Source: Terebella lapidaria (Eukaryota; Annelida; Polychaeta; Terebellida; Terebellidae). From it: 64,000 nt of DNA. Of this stretch, positions 12,660 through 23,515 are shown one piece after another. How positions within the stretch are numbered: the stretch's first letter is position 1; each line of letters begins with the position of its first letter. The DNA lies in the NCBI GenBank assembly GCA_949152475.1, contig OX424563.1, forward strand, positions 23,905,001-23,969,000, written 5' to 3'. The translations under genes were made by a program, and so were the position numbers. The notes under the pieces are model-generated. The model saw only the letters and a program-made list of their open reading frames with translations, had not been told where the DNA came from and searched no databases.

Positions 12660-13262
12660 GAACATAACATTATCGATCAGGATCAAAAGAAGCAATCCAG
12701 TATTTCCAGCTAAAAACTATTATATCATGAAGGTTTATTTGCACTTCACTGAAGGGTTTTGAGGATTTCTGGAAACTGTTCGAGGATGTTGCCGTGGTAA
12801 ATATTAGCACAAATTACCGCTGAGGAAATGACTGGAGATGTACATGGGTATTGAAAACTATGCATACATTTGGGTACAATGCAGTGACACCTTGTCATAG
12901 TCGTCAATATTCGTGTGACAAGCATTATCGAATAAGGCATTAATAATATGTTGCAACTGATTCTTGCATAGGCAGTCACCAGGATCGAAAGAAACAATCC
13001 AGGATTTCCAACCAGGCAGGCACTACACCATGATGTTTTCACACTCCACTGAAAGTTTCGATGGCTTCTGGAAATGGTTCGAGGATATTGTCGTAGGAAA
13101 AATTGGTACAAATATTGCTGACGAAAAAAAAGAAGAGACTCGTAGGTATTCAATAATACTGGTACGTTTGGGTACAATGCAGGGGCACCTTGTCACAGTC
13201 ATATATTCGCATGAGAAGCATAATCGAATAAGGCGTTGAAAATGTTGTAACTGATTCTTGGT
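12660..13262 (+). repeat. Tandem duplication of a ~300-base unit
   Basis: Two diverged units (about 12675-12975 and 12976-13262) share the order GGATCAAAAGAAGCAATCCAG, CTTCTGGAAA.GGTTCGAGGAT, TTTGGGTACAATGCAG, CACCTTGTCA, ATCGAATAAGGC and CTGATTCTTG. The units are roughly 300 and 285 bases long. The apparent ORFs in this stretch come from repeat translation in several frames and have no recognisable domain. Confidence 0.75.
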
Positions 13263-13271
13263 TATGCCTGA

Positions 13272-13320
13272 CACTAGCGGATTTAGGGGGGAACCCCCCC
13301 CCCCCCCTTAAAAAAATAAA
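13272..13320. repeat. G6-AA-C14 homopolymer pair, possible element terminus
   Basis: The sequence CTAGCGGATTTA is followed by six G, AA and fourteen C, then an A run. The GCGGATTTAGGGGGG start resembles ends of some hAT-type elements, but no matching opposite end was found. The G and C runs can pair as a hairpin. Confidence 0.45.
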
Positions 13321-13374
13321 CAAAATGTCAGGTTGCATAACTTGTTATTTTCGTTATGGTGTGCTTCCCTTTAA

Positions 13375-13580
13375 AGACCTAGTAGCATGCCGATGAAAGT
13401 GCTTTTCATTCAGTCCTTTATGAATAGTTATCTGTAAATTCGAACGAATTTTACAAATACAATCAATGGGTTTCGAGATATTGAATCAAATAGGCACTCT
13501 TTCCGTAAATTGCCGAAGATTTTGATCACGATTTTAGTATGGGTCACGTGGTTGATTACGTCAGTTGAGGCAGAACTGAA
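13375..13580 (-). repeat. Inverted copy of 1943-2143
   Basis: Diverged reverse-complement match to 1943-2143, described there. A weaker related stretch follows at about 13820-13950 (GACGTCACGATTACGGAAACTGCCGAAG). Confidence 0.6.
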
Positions 13581-14937
13581 AGTACATGAAGCCAGCAAGG
13601 TAAACTGCATGTCGCATATTCATTCCTCGCATATTCATTCCCGTTGTGTATGTTTGTCAATTCAAGTGAACGGGTGAGATGGTGGGAATACGGCATTTCT
13701 TGTCTTGATATTTAGAATCAGTACTATTTATTCTCCCAGAAGGGAGGTTTGTTGAACTGCAAGATGTCCAGTATTTGTTGGTTTTCACGTGCTTTCTTTT
13801 CAATCTCATGCATTTTGGAGTGGTTTTCTATCTTTGAGCTGACCGCCCAAATTACGTATTTTACGTTTTTGGCCAGCCATCAAAGCACATTTTGCCTCTA
13901 CTGACGTCACGATTACGGAAACTGCCGAAGCTATTTTTTTCATCGGCATGAGAAGGCGATTGCAATACTGGCTCAATATATTCGATTATATGTCGCTGTT
14001 ATTGATTACCAATTAACGCGAACATCTTTTTATCACCAAATGTCAACAATACCTTTATCTAAACAGGAATAAAACCATATAATGGTACCTTGCTACTATG
14101 ACTTTAATCCGATTTGTTGTCACTTTCAGTTGCATGCGTGTTTTGCAGTGTTTCTGCAGTGCAACATACCGGTAGTATTCAATTGAAAGTCTGACTTGAC
14201 GTTTCCTTATTATTTTACCCAAAAACCTAAGGCCCTTTCGTCGTTCGGTACAACCGGAAGTTCACATCGTTGGAGCGCTCTCCCAACAGATTATTGAACT
14301 GTTCTGTCTATTTTGGCAAAAAGGGTTTAAAACCACCCAAATACAGGTCTGTTGTTATCGAATTTTCTAGTATAATGTTTCTAATAATGTTATAGCATGC
14401 TTATTATTGGGGTTGTTTACATCAGTGATCACGCGAAAAATTTAATCCACTTTCTTTGTATACCCACTGTCATTCACACGTTTTGAATTTGTCTGTGGCT
14501 GGATCTTGCAATGTCCAAGCTATCTGTAATATGATGGATGTGATAAATGAACTTAATTTCTTCTTTCATCTCACTCAAGTTCCAGCGATAGGATACAAAG
14601 CCTGCCTTTTAGACAAGTATGTGTTATAATTAGCTTGGATATCTGCCTGGAAGTACATGTCGTTCCGTAGGCCATGTTATAAGGGACTCTTCGAAATTAT
14701 CTTAATAAATATGAGAAATATTCCTACCTGATGAAACATTCCTTCTAAAAAAATATTATTCCGACCTCTTTTGATGTCCGAGACAAACAAAAAATGGAAG
14801 TGACCGAATGACCATTTAAACCGAGCTGCCTACTGGCGTCATCAACAACAAAGTGGGATACTTGATGAAGTTGGCATAGTATTGCCTCACAACCAGTTGG
14901 AACAATGTAGAACCCCAAAACACCCCCATGGAATAGG
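13581..14937. other. No recognisable gene
   Basis: Short frames only. No repeat ends or domains identified apart from the weak repeat similarity near 13820-13950. Confidence 0.4.
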
Positions 14938-15105
14938 TAATAATAATAATCTTTATTTCATCAGCAGTAATACAAAGGAATCAAATGGCATATAGTCACA
15001 TGAAAGCTGATGGGAACAGCATGTAGCAGGGCTGTCTTCCCGTGCTGACCAGTGGATGAACGTATTTACAAATGAGTAAAATGAGTAGGTTATAGCAAGT
15101 ATACG
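14938..15105 (-). repeat. LINE/SINE 3'-end-like sequence
   Basis: It starts with (AAT)4 followed by CTTTATTTCATCAGCAG. On the minus strand this reads as an element end of the form AATAAAGATTATTATTATT, typical of 3' tails of CR1/RTE-type LINEs and the SINEs that use them. No coding sequence is attached. Confidence 0.4.
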
Positions 15106-15899
15106 AGTGCTCGATCATCAGCCCAAAGGCCACAGAAATGATGGGTGGATTTAGGGGATTACACGGAGGTCACCATGGATGTTCTAATTGATAATTTCCC
15201 CGGAATTCATGATGAGTGCCAACATTCGGGGCAGGAAGTGCTCACTACATGTCAGTCTCTGATACTGGACTCCGGCGATTGGCTGTCGAACTTAGTTTTA
15301 TTTTATACTTGGCAACAGTTCCATGTCTCTAGTCGTCTCTCTGTACGACCTAATTTTTCTTTGCCCAGCTACAGATCCTATTGATGGCAGCGAATCACGT
15401 GGGCAGGTATCCGAGGGACCACGACAGATTACCTTGGGAGTAATCGAATGGAATAGACAATTAGAATTATGTGATATAGCAAACCATCGCTGTACTTCAC
15501 CAGTATGTCTGATGAATACAATCTCTGGCCTGAATATACCCGTCATTTGGTGTGTGGCATGTTGTGCCATATTTGTTTCGAAACAGTGGTATGATGGAAT
15601 ATTTTGATTTATCATACTAAACTATGTTCATCCAAATTTTTTGTGTACACTCTATATCTAAATTTTATGTTCAGCGCCCCATACCGAACGTGTATCTATA
15701 TTATGAGCAATTTGACGTACAATAGCTAACGATATAAACTCGTTTTCTGCACTCTAAAACTATCAGACGCTACTCTACGTTCGAGGATTACCTGTTTTCA
15801 TGCTTTTCAAGCTTTTAACGTATTGTTCTGTCATGGCGTTAAAAGTACCTCTCGTCATTTTTACATGATGACGCCAGCTTGTCTTTGGAGAAGGTATTT
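15106..15899. other. No recognisable gene
   Basis: Frames of 79 codons (15145-15384, plus) and 94 codons (15323-15607, plus) exist, and a 105-codon frame overlaps on the minus strand. None carries a domain that I can name. Confidence 0.35.
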
Positions 15900-16020
15900 G
15901 GTCGCTTTGTTCCCATTCCGAAATGTTGCATGTTACGTTTGCTATTGTCGTCATAAAAGTCTGGTTGTATTCGTGGTGATAGGTTGATACTTGCGTTATA
16001 TTTTCTCCGACTATCACAAG
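15900..16020 (+). repeat. Partial copy of the 7.1-8.6 kb monomer
   Basis: TTTGGTCGCTTTGTTCC, TTACGTTTGCTATTG, AAAAGTCTGGTTGTATTCGT and GGTGATAGGTTGATACTTGC follow the order of the monomer described at 7150-8645, with more divergence than the array copies. Confidence 0.6.
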
Positions 16021-16753
16021 CTGGTAATTTTGATATAATAGGTCAGTTTATTAGCTAAATATCAGATATTTATTATAAATACCGTATTGGTCCTAATATT
16101 GGTCCCAATAGAAGGCGCTCTAATGCAAGATTTTCAACATTAGCGAGCGTAAAAATATGTACGTTTAATAGATATTCGTATCAAAATCATATTTTTTATT
16201 GGTTGAACTGTTCGAACTCTAACTTTCCTCCGTACGTCTGATACAGGAAGAGTATCGAAATTTGAGAATAAAAGGCGATGCAAAAAATTGATTATCAGGT
16301 GCTGTACGAGATGACACTAGTGCTGGAGGCGGACCGCGTGCATAGTGGTGCAACAACAACAACAAAAAACATCAAAGAACTTTGCGTTGCTCTCGAACGT
16401 CTGGCGAAATCGGAAAAGGACGCACTGTGGTCATGCTTTTGGTGTTAATGTGAACATCAAACACATATTACCAATTTGCATGATAAAACGCCGAGTCTCA
16501 AACGTCACGCTGCGTTCGGACCGTTATTGGTTTCAATATTCATATTAGAAAGTCAATATAACAAACTATTTGCAGGAACCTATGCGCATACTCTCCTGAA
16601 CCAACAATACATAGGGGAGCACACGAATTTTGACATGCGTGGAGAGAAAACAAGATAAAGACGCCCAACACAGATAATATTATCCAACTGAATAGGCTGC
16701 ACATATTTCTTAGTTTTCTGGGGTTTTTTTTAGTTTGTTGTCACTAAAACTGG
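16021..16753. other. No recognisable gene
   Basis: AT-rich, with short frames only. Confidence 0.35.
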
Positions 16754-17124
16754 CTTGTTGGTCACTGGGAAAATGTCGTTTTGAGTGACGAATCCAGATG
16801 TCTGCTTCATCGACAAGATGGTCGTGTCCAAGTCCGCAGACTGAACCATGAGGCCCTCCAGGATGATTGTGTGCTTCCTAGGGTGCAAGCTGGCGGTGGG
16901 GGAGTCACTGTGTGCCTTCCATAGTGGTGTCAAGTCAGACCTGTACGTGCTGGAGGGTATCGTGGATCAGCATCAGTACATTCGCGTCTTGAAAAACTAA
17001 AATGCTTCCATTTTCAAGGAGACACTTCCAGGCGAACTGTGTCTTCGAAGACGACAATACTCCAGCCCATCGAGCCCGACGAGTGACCGAATTCCTCCAG
17101 AACGCGGAAGCGGAGCACATGGTT
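16754..17124 (+). pseudogene. Tc1/mariner transposase remnant
   Basis: Reading the plus strand in shifting frames gives the core of a Tc1/mariner transposase. First comes HWENVVLSDESR with the first catalytic aspartate box, then DGRVQVRR, a glycine-rich GGGGV.V, SDLYVLEG, and CVFEDDNTPAHRAR with the second aspartate box, then VTEFLQN. At least two frame changes are needed, near 16910 and 17000, and an in-frame stop follows QYIRVLKN. The N-terminal DNA-binding part and the third acidic residue are not visible. It is unrelated in detail to the Tc1 copy at 47725-49383. I did not find terminal repeats around it. Confidence 0.85.
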
Positions 17125-17685
17125 TGCCAATAAAAGCAATAAGTCACATAGATGATTGAAATACTGACAGAAATTGCTATCAATTGTTTGAATATTATTA
17201 TATGGGCAAATAGAAAATTGCCACACATCATGGAAATAATGCAAAGTTTTCTCACAGAAAAAATTCCAGAACTTAAAACTAAAAATAATATGTGATATAT
17301 TCCAAACCTTTTTAGTGCACTGTACATGTAATACATTTTACCTAGAAATTGAATTGGTGAAAATAAATGAAACCCTATTTTAGGCTCTTTGAATGCAACG
17401 ACTATATATATACTCAATATGTTCAATAGTGACTATAAAGTTGCGAGCGAGATTAAATGGTATGTTTGCAGTGGACAATTGTATGAGGGAGCGGAACATG
17501 GTACTTAGGCCTTCGTGGTCAAACAGGAGTAAATACAGCGCGAAAGGCTAACACGTTTTCCTAAAATTTGTCTGATAGCACGTCCTAATTCACGCTTCGA
17601 TGCACAATTGTCTGGAATTATACAGTATGTTTTATTTTATCACTGAATGAACACGAAGCCGAGACTGATTGGCCAATCACAACAG
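17125..17685. other. No recognisable gene
   Basis: A 163-codon minus-strand frame (16935-17426) overlaps the transposase remnant and this stretch. It is low-complexity, hydrophobic and without a recognisable domain, so I do not call it a gene. Confidence 0.4.
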
Positions 17686-17775
17686 TGATGTAAACTCGTA
17701 TCCCTTCGGCCTCATGGGACACGGACAGCTAGACGTAGATATAATTCCGTATTCCGTGAACAAACATGGTATAAC
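17686..17775 (+). repeat. Copy of the palindromic repeat at 36.69-36.95 kb
   Basis: GGACAGCTAGACGTAGATAT, ATTCCGTGAACAAACAT and TCGGCCTCATGGGACACGG recur at 36740-36925. The preceding CCAATCACAA.GTGAT block matches 36450, so the similarity extends outward. Confidence 0.65.
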
Positions 17776-17790
17776 TAATAGTACCACCCT

Positions 17791-18040
17791 AGTAGCCAGT
17801 ACATAATTCCATATATATGCAATTGTGTAGGACTATGGTGTCTATCGAAAAACTCAGCGCCTCAGGGTCTAGTGCAAGATTCCATATGCATATAATTTGT
17901 ATGACTATACAATCTATATCAAAACCCATACTATCCAAGGGCTACTACCCAGGGGCCAGTGCACGCTTCCCTGTCTATGCAATTGTGTAACAATATACCG
18001 TAACAGTCTATAATGTCTATTAAGACACCTGCTACAGCAC
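17791..18040 (+). repeat. Degenerate tandem repeat, ~80-base period
   Basis: Three diverged units each hold a CAGTRCA..CTTCC/ATTCCATAT block, ATGCAATTGTGTA (or TATAATTTGTATG), a CTATA/CTATG block and a TCTAT block. The units start near 17791, 17866 and 17944. They abut the outer edge of the large palindrome. Confidence 0.55.
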
Positions 18041-18194
18041 ACTCCTCCCGATGAGAAATGGCCGCCACACTCAGAAATTCACGGGACTTCGTCCAGACAC
18101 CCCTATTAGGCCGGCAGCCCAGATAGGCTACCATGCACCCCTCCCACAACAAAATGTCAGTGGATTTTTATTAAGCCCTGGGATGTCCTCGATT

Positions 18195-18671
18195 TTATAT
18201 TGAGTGGTAACAATAAAATAACTCATTCCCACTATTGGTTATTGAGCTATTTTTAACATCCCCCAAAATATCCAAATTTTTCGTAAAATTGGTCTCCGCA
18301 AAACACCAAAAATTCTGTATTTTCCCAAAGTCACTATTTTCATCAGTTCTGACATAACTCCTTCTGTAATATACCATATTGAAGGTAATTATATATAAAA
18401 TATGAATAATAAGAATGATTTGTGACATTTCTTTCCTTTTGGGAATAACATTGCATTGAACAGGGTGCCTATATCCTGGCTTAATTTCTGGTTCCGTGAA
18501 ACACCAAAAATACTGTATTTTCCCCAAGTCACTATGTTCATCAGTTCTAACACAACTCCTACTGTAATATACCAAATTGAAGGTAATTATATGTAGAATA
18601 AGAATCATCAGAATGATTTGTGACATTTCTTTCATTTTGGGAATAAAAATGCACAGGGGCGCCGGAACCAC
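18195..18671 (-). other. Open frame with an internally duplicated module
   Basis: A 158-codon minus-strand frame contains two copies of a ~60-residue module. The first has KMKEMSQIILMILILHIITF, then CVRTDEHSDLGKIQ and FWCFTEPE. The second has KRKEMSQIILIIHILYIITF, then YVRTDENSDFGKIQ and FWCFAET. The duplication is also seen at DNA level (18290-18460 and 18485-18650). Both modules stay in one frame here, but the counterpart in the right arm (24783-25260) is frameshifted by one base near 24930. The start codon lies inside the hAT-like end, so this is not a native gene start. I do not recognise the module. It could be a decayed transposon C-terminus or chance. Confidence 0.35.
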
Positions 18672-20634
18672 GGGGGCAGCAGGGGCAGCTGCCCTCGTTG
18701 CGTTTTTGTTGCGGGGGCAGCACGGGGAAAGAAATGTGCCCTATCGTGAGTCAGATTATCTGATATTGTAATAAATGGCCTTGGATCAGCAAATTCTTTA
18801 CAATGAATGCTGGGCTGATCGGTAACTTTAGTCTAAATGAGGACAATTTCACACTACCCAGTTAACCCGCAGATATATAGTTTTTAGGTTACCAAACCTA
18901 TGGTCCCATAATTTATTGACATGGCGTTGCATCCATCTTCTTTCTGCGTCGTCATCAACATGTTTACATTAAAGTTTACTGCCAAATCTTCATGGATGGA
19001 TGTATGTCATTTCCACATTTGGTCAGAAATGTCCTTTGATGGTCGTTTTCTCAAAATCATTTTTTTTCTAAATTCGTACAAGCATAAGCCTTCAAGTCAA
19101 ATTTATACAGATGTAATGCCTTGAATCGCTCGAAACGCTCCGAAATGTAGGCCCAAAAGGCCAAAAATGCAGGAAATTTGCTTCATGAAAGTTTTTTTTT
19201 ATATCTATTCATTATCGTCTTTCTAATTTTACGAAGCCATGCATGACATTTTGAACTGCTCATATATGAAGATGGATGCCTTGAATTGCTCGAAATGCTC
19301 AGAATGCAGGCTCAAATGGCCCAAAGTGTAAACTTGTTCCCTGGAGACGAGACGCTTTCATATTCAACTTGATGGCGTATTATGAGCGTATGGTGAATAA
19401 TATATGGAACATCTTTTGGGGACCTTGAACTCGACCTTATGTGAACTTGAATGGTAATCGTCGATGTGGCAACTGACCTGACACGTGTAAATTGGCCGCT
19501 GCAGACGAAACTTCTATGGATAGAGATGAGATTATGAATATACAGTCAAACCTCCGATTAGTGAACGCCTTTGGGACCCGGCAAAAATGTTCACTATATG
19601 GAGGTGTTCAGTAATCGGAAGAAGTGTCAGAAAGATTTTTAAAAAATCAAACCAGTAATCTCATTGATGAAGTCTGAAATAAATCTGGCATATATATATT
19701 CTCTTAAGCAACACATTATAACATAGAAATCTGCTCAATAACTGCATGTCATAGAGATAAACATTACACGGGGCAGGCCCAACAAAAACAATGCTGATGA
19801 AAGTCTGCTTGAGAAGATAATGTCACCCTACCCTGTAGTAAATACTTGTGGCTTCCTATTGTATGATCTAGGCTGAGGAAACTAGAGTATGACACCTGTT
19901 AGGGAGAATCTGGGCAAGATGCAATCAGGCATAACAGTGTGTGAGACGTGTTAATTACCTTGTTGCTGCCCAGAAGTCAGAATTCTCAGCCCTGAGTGAT
20001 TACAATCCATTTACCTATGTTCACTAAGTAGAGGTTCATTTGTATTGTAAATTGATTTAGAGACCATAAAACAGTGTTCACAGTAGAGAGCTGTTCACTA
20101 TAGAGAGGTGTTCACTAATCGGAAGAGCACCTCAATGTTAAAAGATAGGCGTTCATTTGGGACCGAGAAAAAACGTTCACTAACTGGAGTTGTTCACTGA
20201 CTGGAGGTGTTCACTAATGGAGGTTTGACTGTATAAGCAGTCTGATATGTGATTGTTTGGTCACCTTGAATTTGATCTGCAATGAACTTGCTAAGGCAAT
20301 GCATCGATTTTAGTAAATACGTTTTTTTAGACAGTTAAATAGAGGAGTAGTCTAGTAGAAAAGCAAGGCCTGATAAGGTAGCATACTAGAAATTTGAATA
20401 ATGAGCAATGTTTCACGAATATGTGAGCTTATTTGAATACCATCGTCCGTTCATAATTCAGCTGGTGTTCACTCTCCAAAATAAACATGTCTATGAACAC
20501 ATGCATGGGATGATGGCTGCCACATAGGCCTACCATTTTTGAATTTCTTTTATAATTTACGATTTATTATTATGCAAACTATGCCCTTCTGATGAAAGCT
20601 GCCCCGCCCTTCAACCCTGCTTCCGGCGCCCCTG
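18654..20634. mobile_element. hAT-like non-autonomous element, left-arm copy
   Basis: The ends are CAGGGGCGCCGGAA and, inverted, TTCCGGCGCCCCTG. The flanking 8-mers are AAAATGCA (18646-18653) and ACAATGCA (20635-20642), an 8-base target duplication with one mismatch, as expected for hAT. The interior has no transposase. It contains a twice-repeated block, ATGCCTTGAATCGCTCGAAA and its variant (19116 and 19275), and a nested pogo-like MITE (19543-20231). The same element occupies the same position in the right palindrome arm. Confidence 0.85.
19543..20231. mobile_element. pogo-like MITE nested in the hAT-like element
   Basis: The ends are CAGTCAAACCTCCGATTAG and, inverted, CTAATGGAGGTTTGACTG. 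Both sides carry TA (19541-19542 and 20232-20233), the expected target duplication. Near both ends a ~20-base motif containing GTTCACTA and GGAGGT is iterated (at the right end about 20090-20225). There is no transposase. The right palindrome arm carries the uninterrupted TA site at about 23904-23908, which confirms both boundaries. Confidence 0.85.
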
Positions 20635-21442
20635 ACAATGCATTGAACAAGGTCTACTCAAACTCGATAAACATAGTTAAGTTGATCCTTCGTTCATATT
20701 CACACACGCTTTTAGATATTTTTCACAACATATTTTATTGTAATCAAATTTTATTCTACTGAGTATTGACTCTCTGAATATTCTCAATTGCTCAAGCGTG
20801 CGTGGTAGAGGGTCAGATTTCATGTATTCTGAGAAAAATGAAGGTGGTGGTGGATATCAGGTGGCACCCATGCAACTCCATCCGACGGAGCAGCAGCAGG
20901 GACCTTGGGCCGGGCCCGGATTTCACCCATGGTGGCCGACAGGTGAGCACCGAATCTCGAACCTACTGACACCGTACCTGAGTCTTTCTAGATATCGTCC
21001 ATGAGGCACTGTGTGAAGCGCCATGGACCATAGAACCAGGTGAGATTCTGCCTCGAACCGGTAGACCCCATGTCCGAGGCAACCCTAGGCGGGATATAAC
21101 TGTAGGTAGATATGGGCCCTGTCTCACCACAGGCTCGCTATTGTGGGCTGAAGCGCAATGGGAGGTCAGGGCTTCCAGACTCAAAAAATGTTATCGCTTG
21201 GGGCCACTTATATATAAGCACTGCCAGCAGACGAAAGTTCGAATCCAGGGGTAGTTATATGCCCTCACATAGTGGTTCAAGTGATCGGCGATAGGATACC
21301 ACCGATCTTGACTGAGCGCAGAGTGAGGATGGCCTGGACGAGATACCAGTGGGTTGCTGCCCTCCTGTGGCGCTCAAAACTGTTTGGCTTGTCCATAAGG
21401 CGTCCCAGGAGAACTCCTTTTGGGCGCCTGAGTCTGGGGGGT

Positions 21443-22697
21443 TATTAGTTATGGTTGGATTATTTAAGCCACAAGTATGCGGCAACTCCATAGAAAATTA
21501 TGTTATTTCTCGATTTATGTCACAATTGAGATAAGTTTATGGAATACATTTTCTCCCTGGTGCAATGGAGGGTTTGAGAATCAGGAGATTTTCGCTCTCG
21601 GAAGAAAGTTATGGAAGATTGTGTACATGACGGCAGAATGCTGTGACCTAAGACAAAGTCAAAATGATGATAATTTATTTATTGTTGCTTTCGACTTATT
21701 TATATTTGTTACATCCACAAGTGGACAGCTACTGTCAATCTGCATGCATACGATCTTTATCCTGCTGTAGTTAATATTTCTTCTCATCGACCACAGGTGC
21801 GGCAGCTATATACATGATATATGCTAATGACTTGATTCAATTATTAATTGTAATTGTGGGATCCCCGGGATGGCATGCAAATTTTTGGCGACCCGTATAC
21901 ATGGAATGATAGGAGTCACCAGGGGGAGATGACAATGTACAAGTAGAGATAATTTTTTGTGGCCAAAAAATCTGCGGATCTTGACTCCTTGTGTTCTACA
22001 TTAGAGTGATTGAATATGTCAGAGCATTCTGACGGGAGGGAGTCAGGGCAGAAAGTTGCCCTGGATCGTGACCAAGAGGTTACATCTGGGGATGAGTCCC
22101 TTTAGCGTGATCTCTCGCACTCGGGAGTTTTAAACCGCGGCCAGCCGGCTGCATTCGTAGTTGACCCTACTCGAGAAGACTCCGGCACTGATGCCGTGAA
22201 TGTGGCGTGAGCAGCAGGCCAGACCACACTGATGCCCAACAACTGCTCGATCATGCTAGTCTTCCAGACGTGAAAGATTTAGTGGAAGTAGTCAACTAGG
22301 GATATGTAGCTGAAGAGTTCGAACTACATCCGACTGAGGAAATGCTTGCATCTCTTCAGTTGGATGGGGGAACTCGACTGAATGGTCGTCCAAATGGCTG
22401 CAGCTGTTCGGATGAGACATCAACATACTTAGAATTCTTCGTAGCTCTGCAGCTGCAGAGTCTGGTCCGGCTGCTGAGGACCAAACCGCGAGTTGGCATG
22501 ACCGGCTTTGTCACGCTCATGCTAATGCTTACCCCCCAACATATAGAAGCGGATGCACTGTAGGAGATGAGGTCATTGACCTCCAACTTCGGAGCCCTAG
22601 CTCCCCAGTCCGGAGGAGGGAAAGTCACGGCGAGGCGATGGCCCCGTCGCGTGGCTGTATGGATGGCACTCCCACCCCAACCAGATCGGATCCGAAA
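21443..22697. other. Palindrome spacer, unclassified
   Basis: This is the unique sequence between the arms. Its second half (about 22010-22700) is GC-richer and shows broken acidic reading frames, for example DHASLPDVKDLVEVV then a stop then VAEEFELHPTEEMLASLQLD (about 22251-22370, plus). This looks like a decayed protein rather than random sequence. I cannot assign a family. Short frames of 73 and 97 codons at 22342 and 21477 (plus) have no domain. Confidence 0.45.
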
Positions 22698-23515
22698 ACC
22701 CCCCAGACTCAGGCGCCCAAAAGGAGTTCTCCTGGGACGCCTTATGGACAAGCCAAACAGTTTTGAGCGCCACAGGAGGGCAGCAACCCACTGGTATCTC
22801 GTCCAGGCCATCCTCACTCTGCGCTCAGTCAAGATCGGTGGTATCCTATCGCCGATCACTTGAACCACTATGTGAGGGCCTATAACTACCCCTGGATTCG
22901 AACTTTCGTCTGCTGGCAGTGCTTATATATAAGTGGCCCCAAGCGATAACATTTTTTGAGTCTGGAAGCCCTGACCTCCCATTGCGCTTCAGCCCACAAT
23001 AGCGAGCCTGTGGTGAGTGCGGTGAGACAGGGCCCATATCTACCTACAGTTATATCCCGCCTAGGGTTGCCTCGGACATGGGGTCTACCGGTTCGAGGCA
23101 GAATCTCACCTGGTTCTATGGTACATGGCGCTTCACACAGTGCCTCATGGACGATATCTAGAAAGACTCAGGTACGGTGTCAGTAGGTTCGAGCTTCGGT
23201 GCTCACCTGTCGGCCACCATGGGTGAAATCCGGACCCGGCCCAAGGTCCCTGCTGCTGCTCCGTCGGATGGAGTTGCATGGGTGCCACCTGATATCCACC
23301 ACCACCTTCATTTTTCTTTAGAATACATGAAATCTGACCCTCTACCACGCACGCTCGAGCAACTGAGAATATTCAGAGATTCAATACTCAGTAGAATAAA
23401 ATCTGATTACAATAAAATCTGTTGTGAAAAATATCTAAAAGCGTGTGTGAATATGAACGAAGGATCAACTTAACTATGTTTATAGAGTTTGAGTAGACCC
23501 TGTTCAATGCATTGT

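Larger units (their letters stand above)
18107..21442 (+). repeat. Left arm of a 7.2 kb palindrome
   Basis: The reverse complement of this arm matches 22698-25347 nearly base for base, from CCGGCAGCCCAGATAGGCTA at the outer edge to CTGAGTCTGGGGGGTT at the inner edge. The arm is longer than its partner because of a 689-base insertion (19543-20231) and small indels. Contents from outside in: a twice-repeated ~240-base module with an open frame, a hAT-like insertion, a short AT-rich piece and a GC-richer inner third. Nothing in it is assignable to a known transposase. It could be a long inverted duplication or the termini of an unclassified foldback element. No target-site duplication is evident at the outer edges. 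Confidence 0.92.

Noticed and set aside
16935-17426. 163-codon minus-strand frame
   Set aside because: It overlaps the transposase remnant antisense and is hydrophobic, low-complexity sequence with no recognisable domain.
22356-22868. 170-codon minus-strand frame across the spacer and inner right arm
   Set aside because: Basic, Arg/Ser/Pro-rich, opened by GC content, with no domain. The alternative frames look equally plausible.
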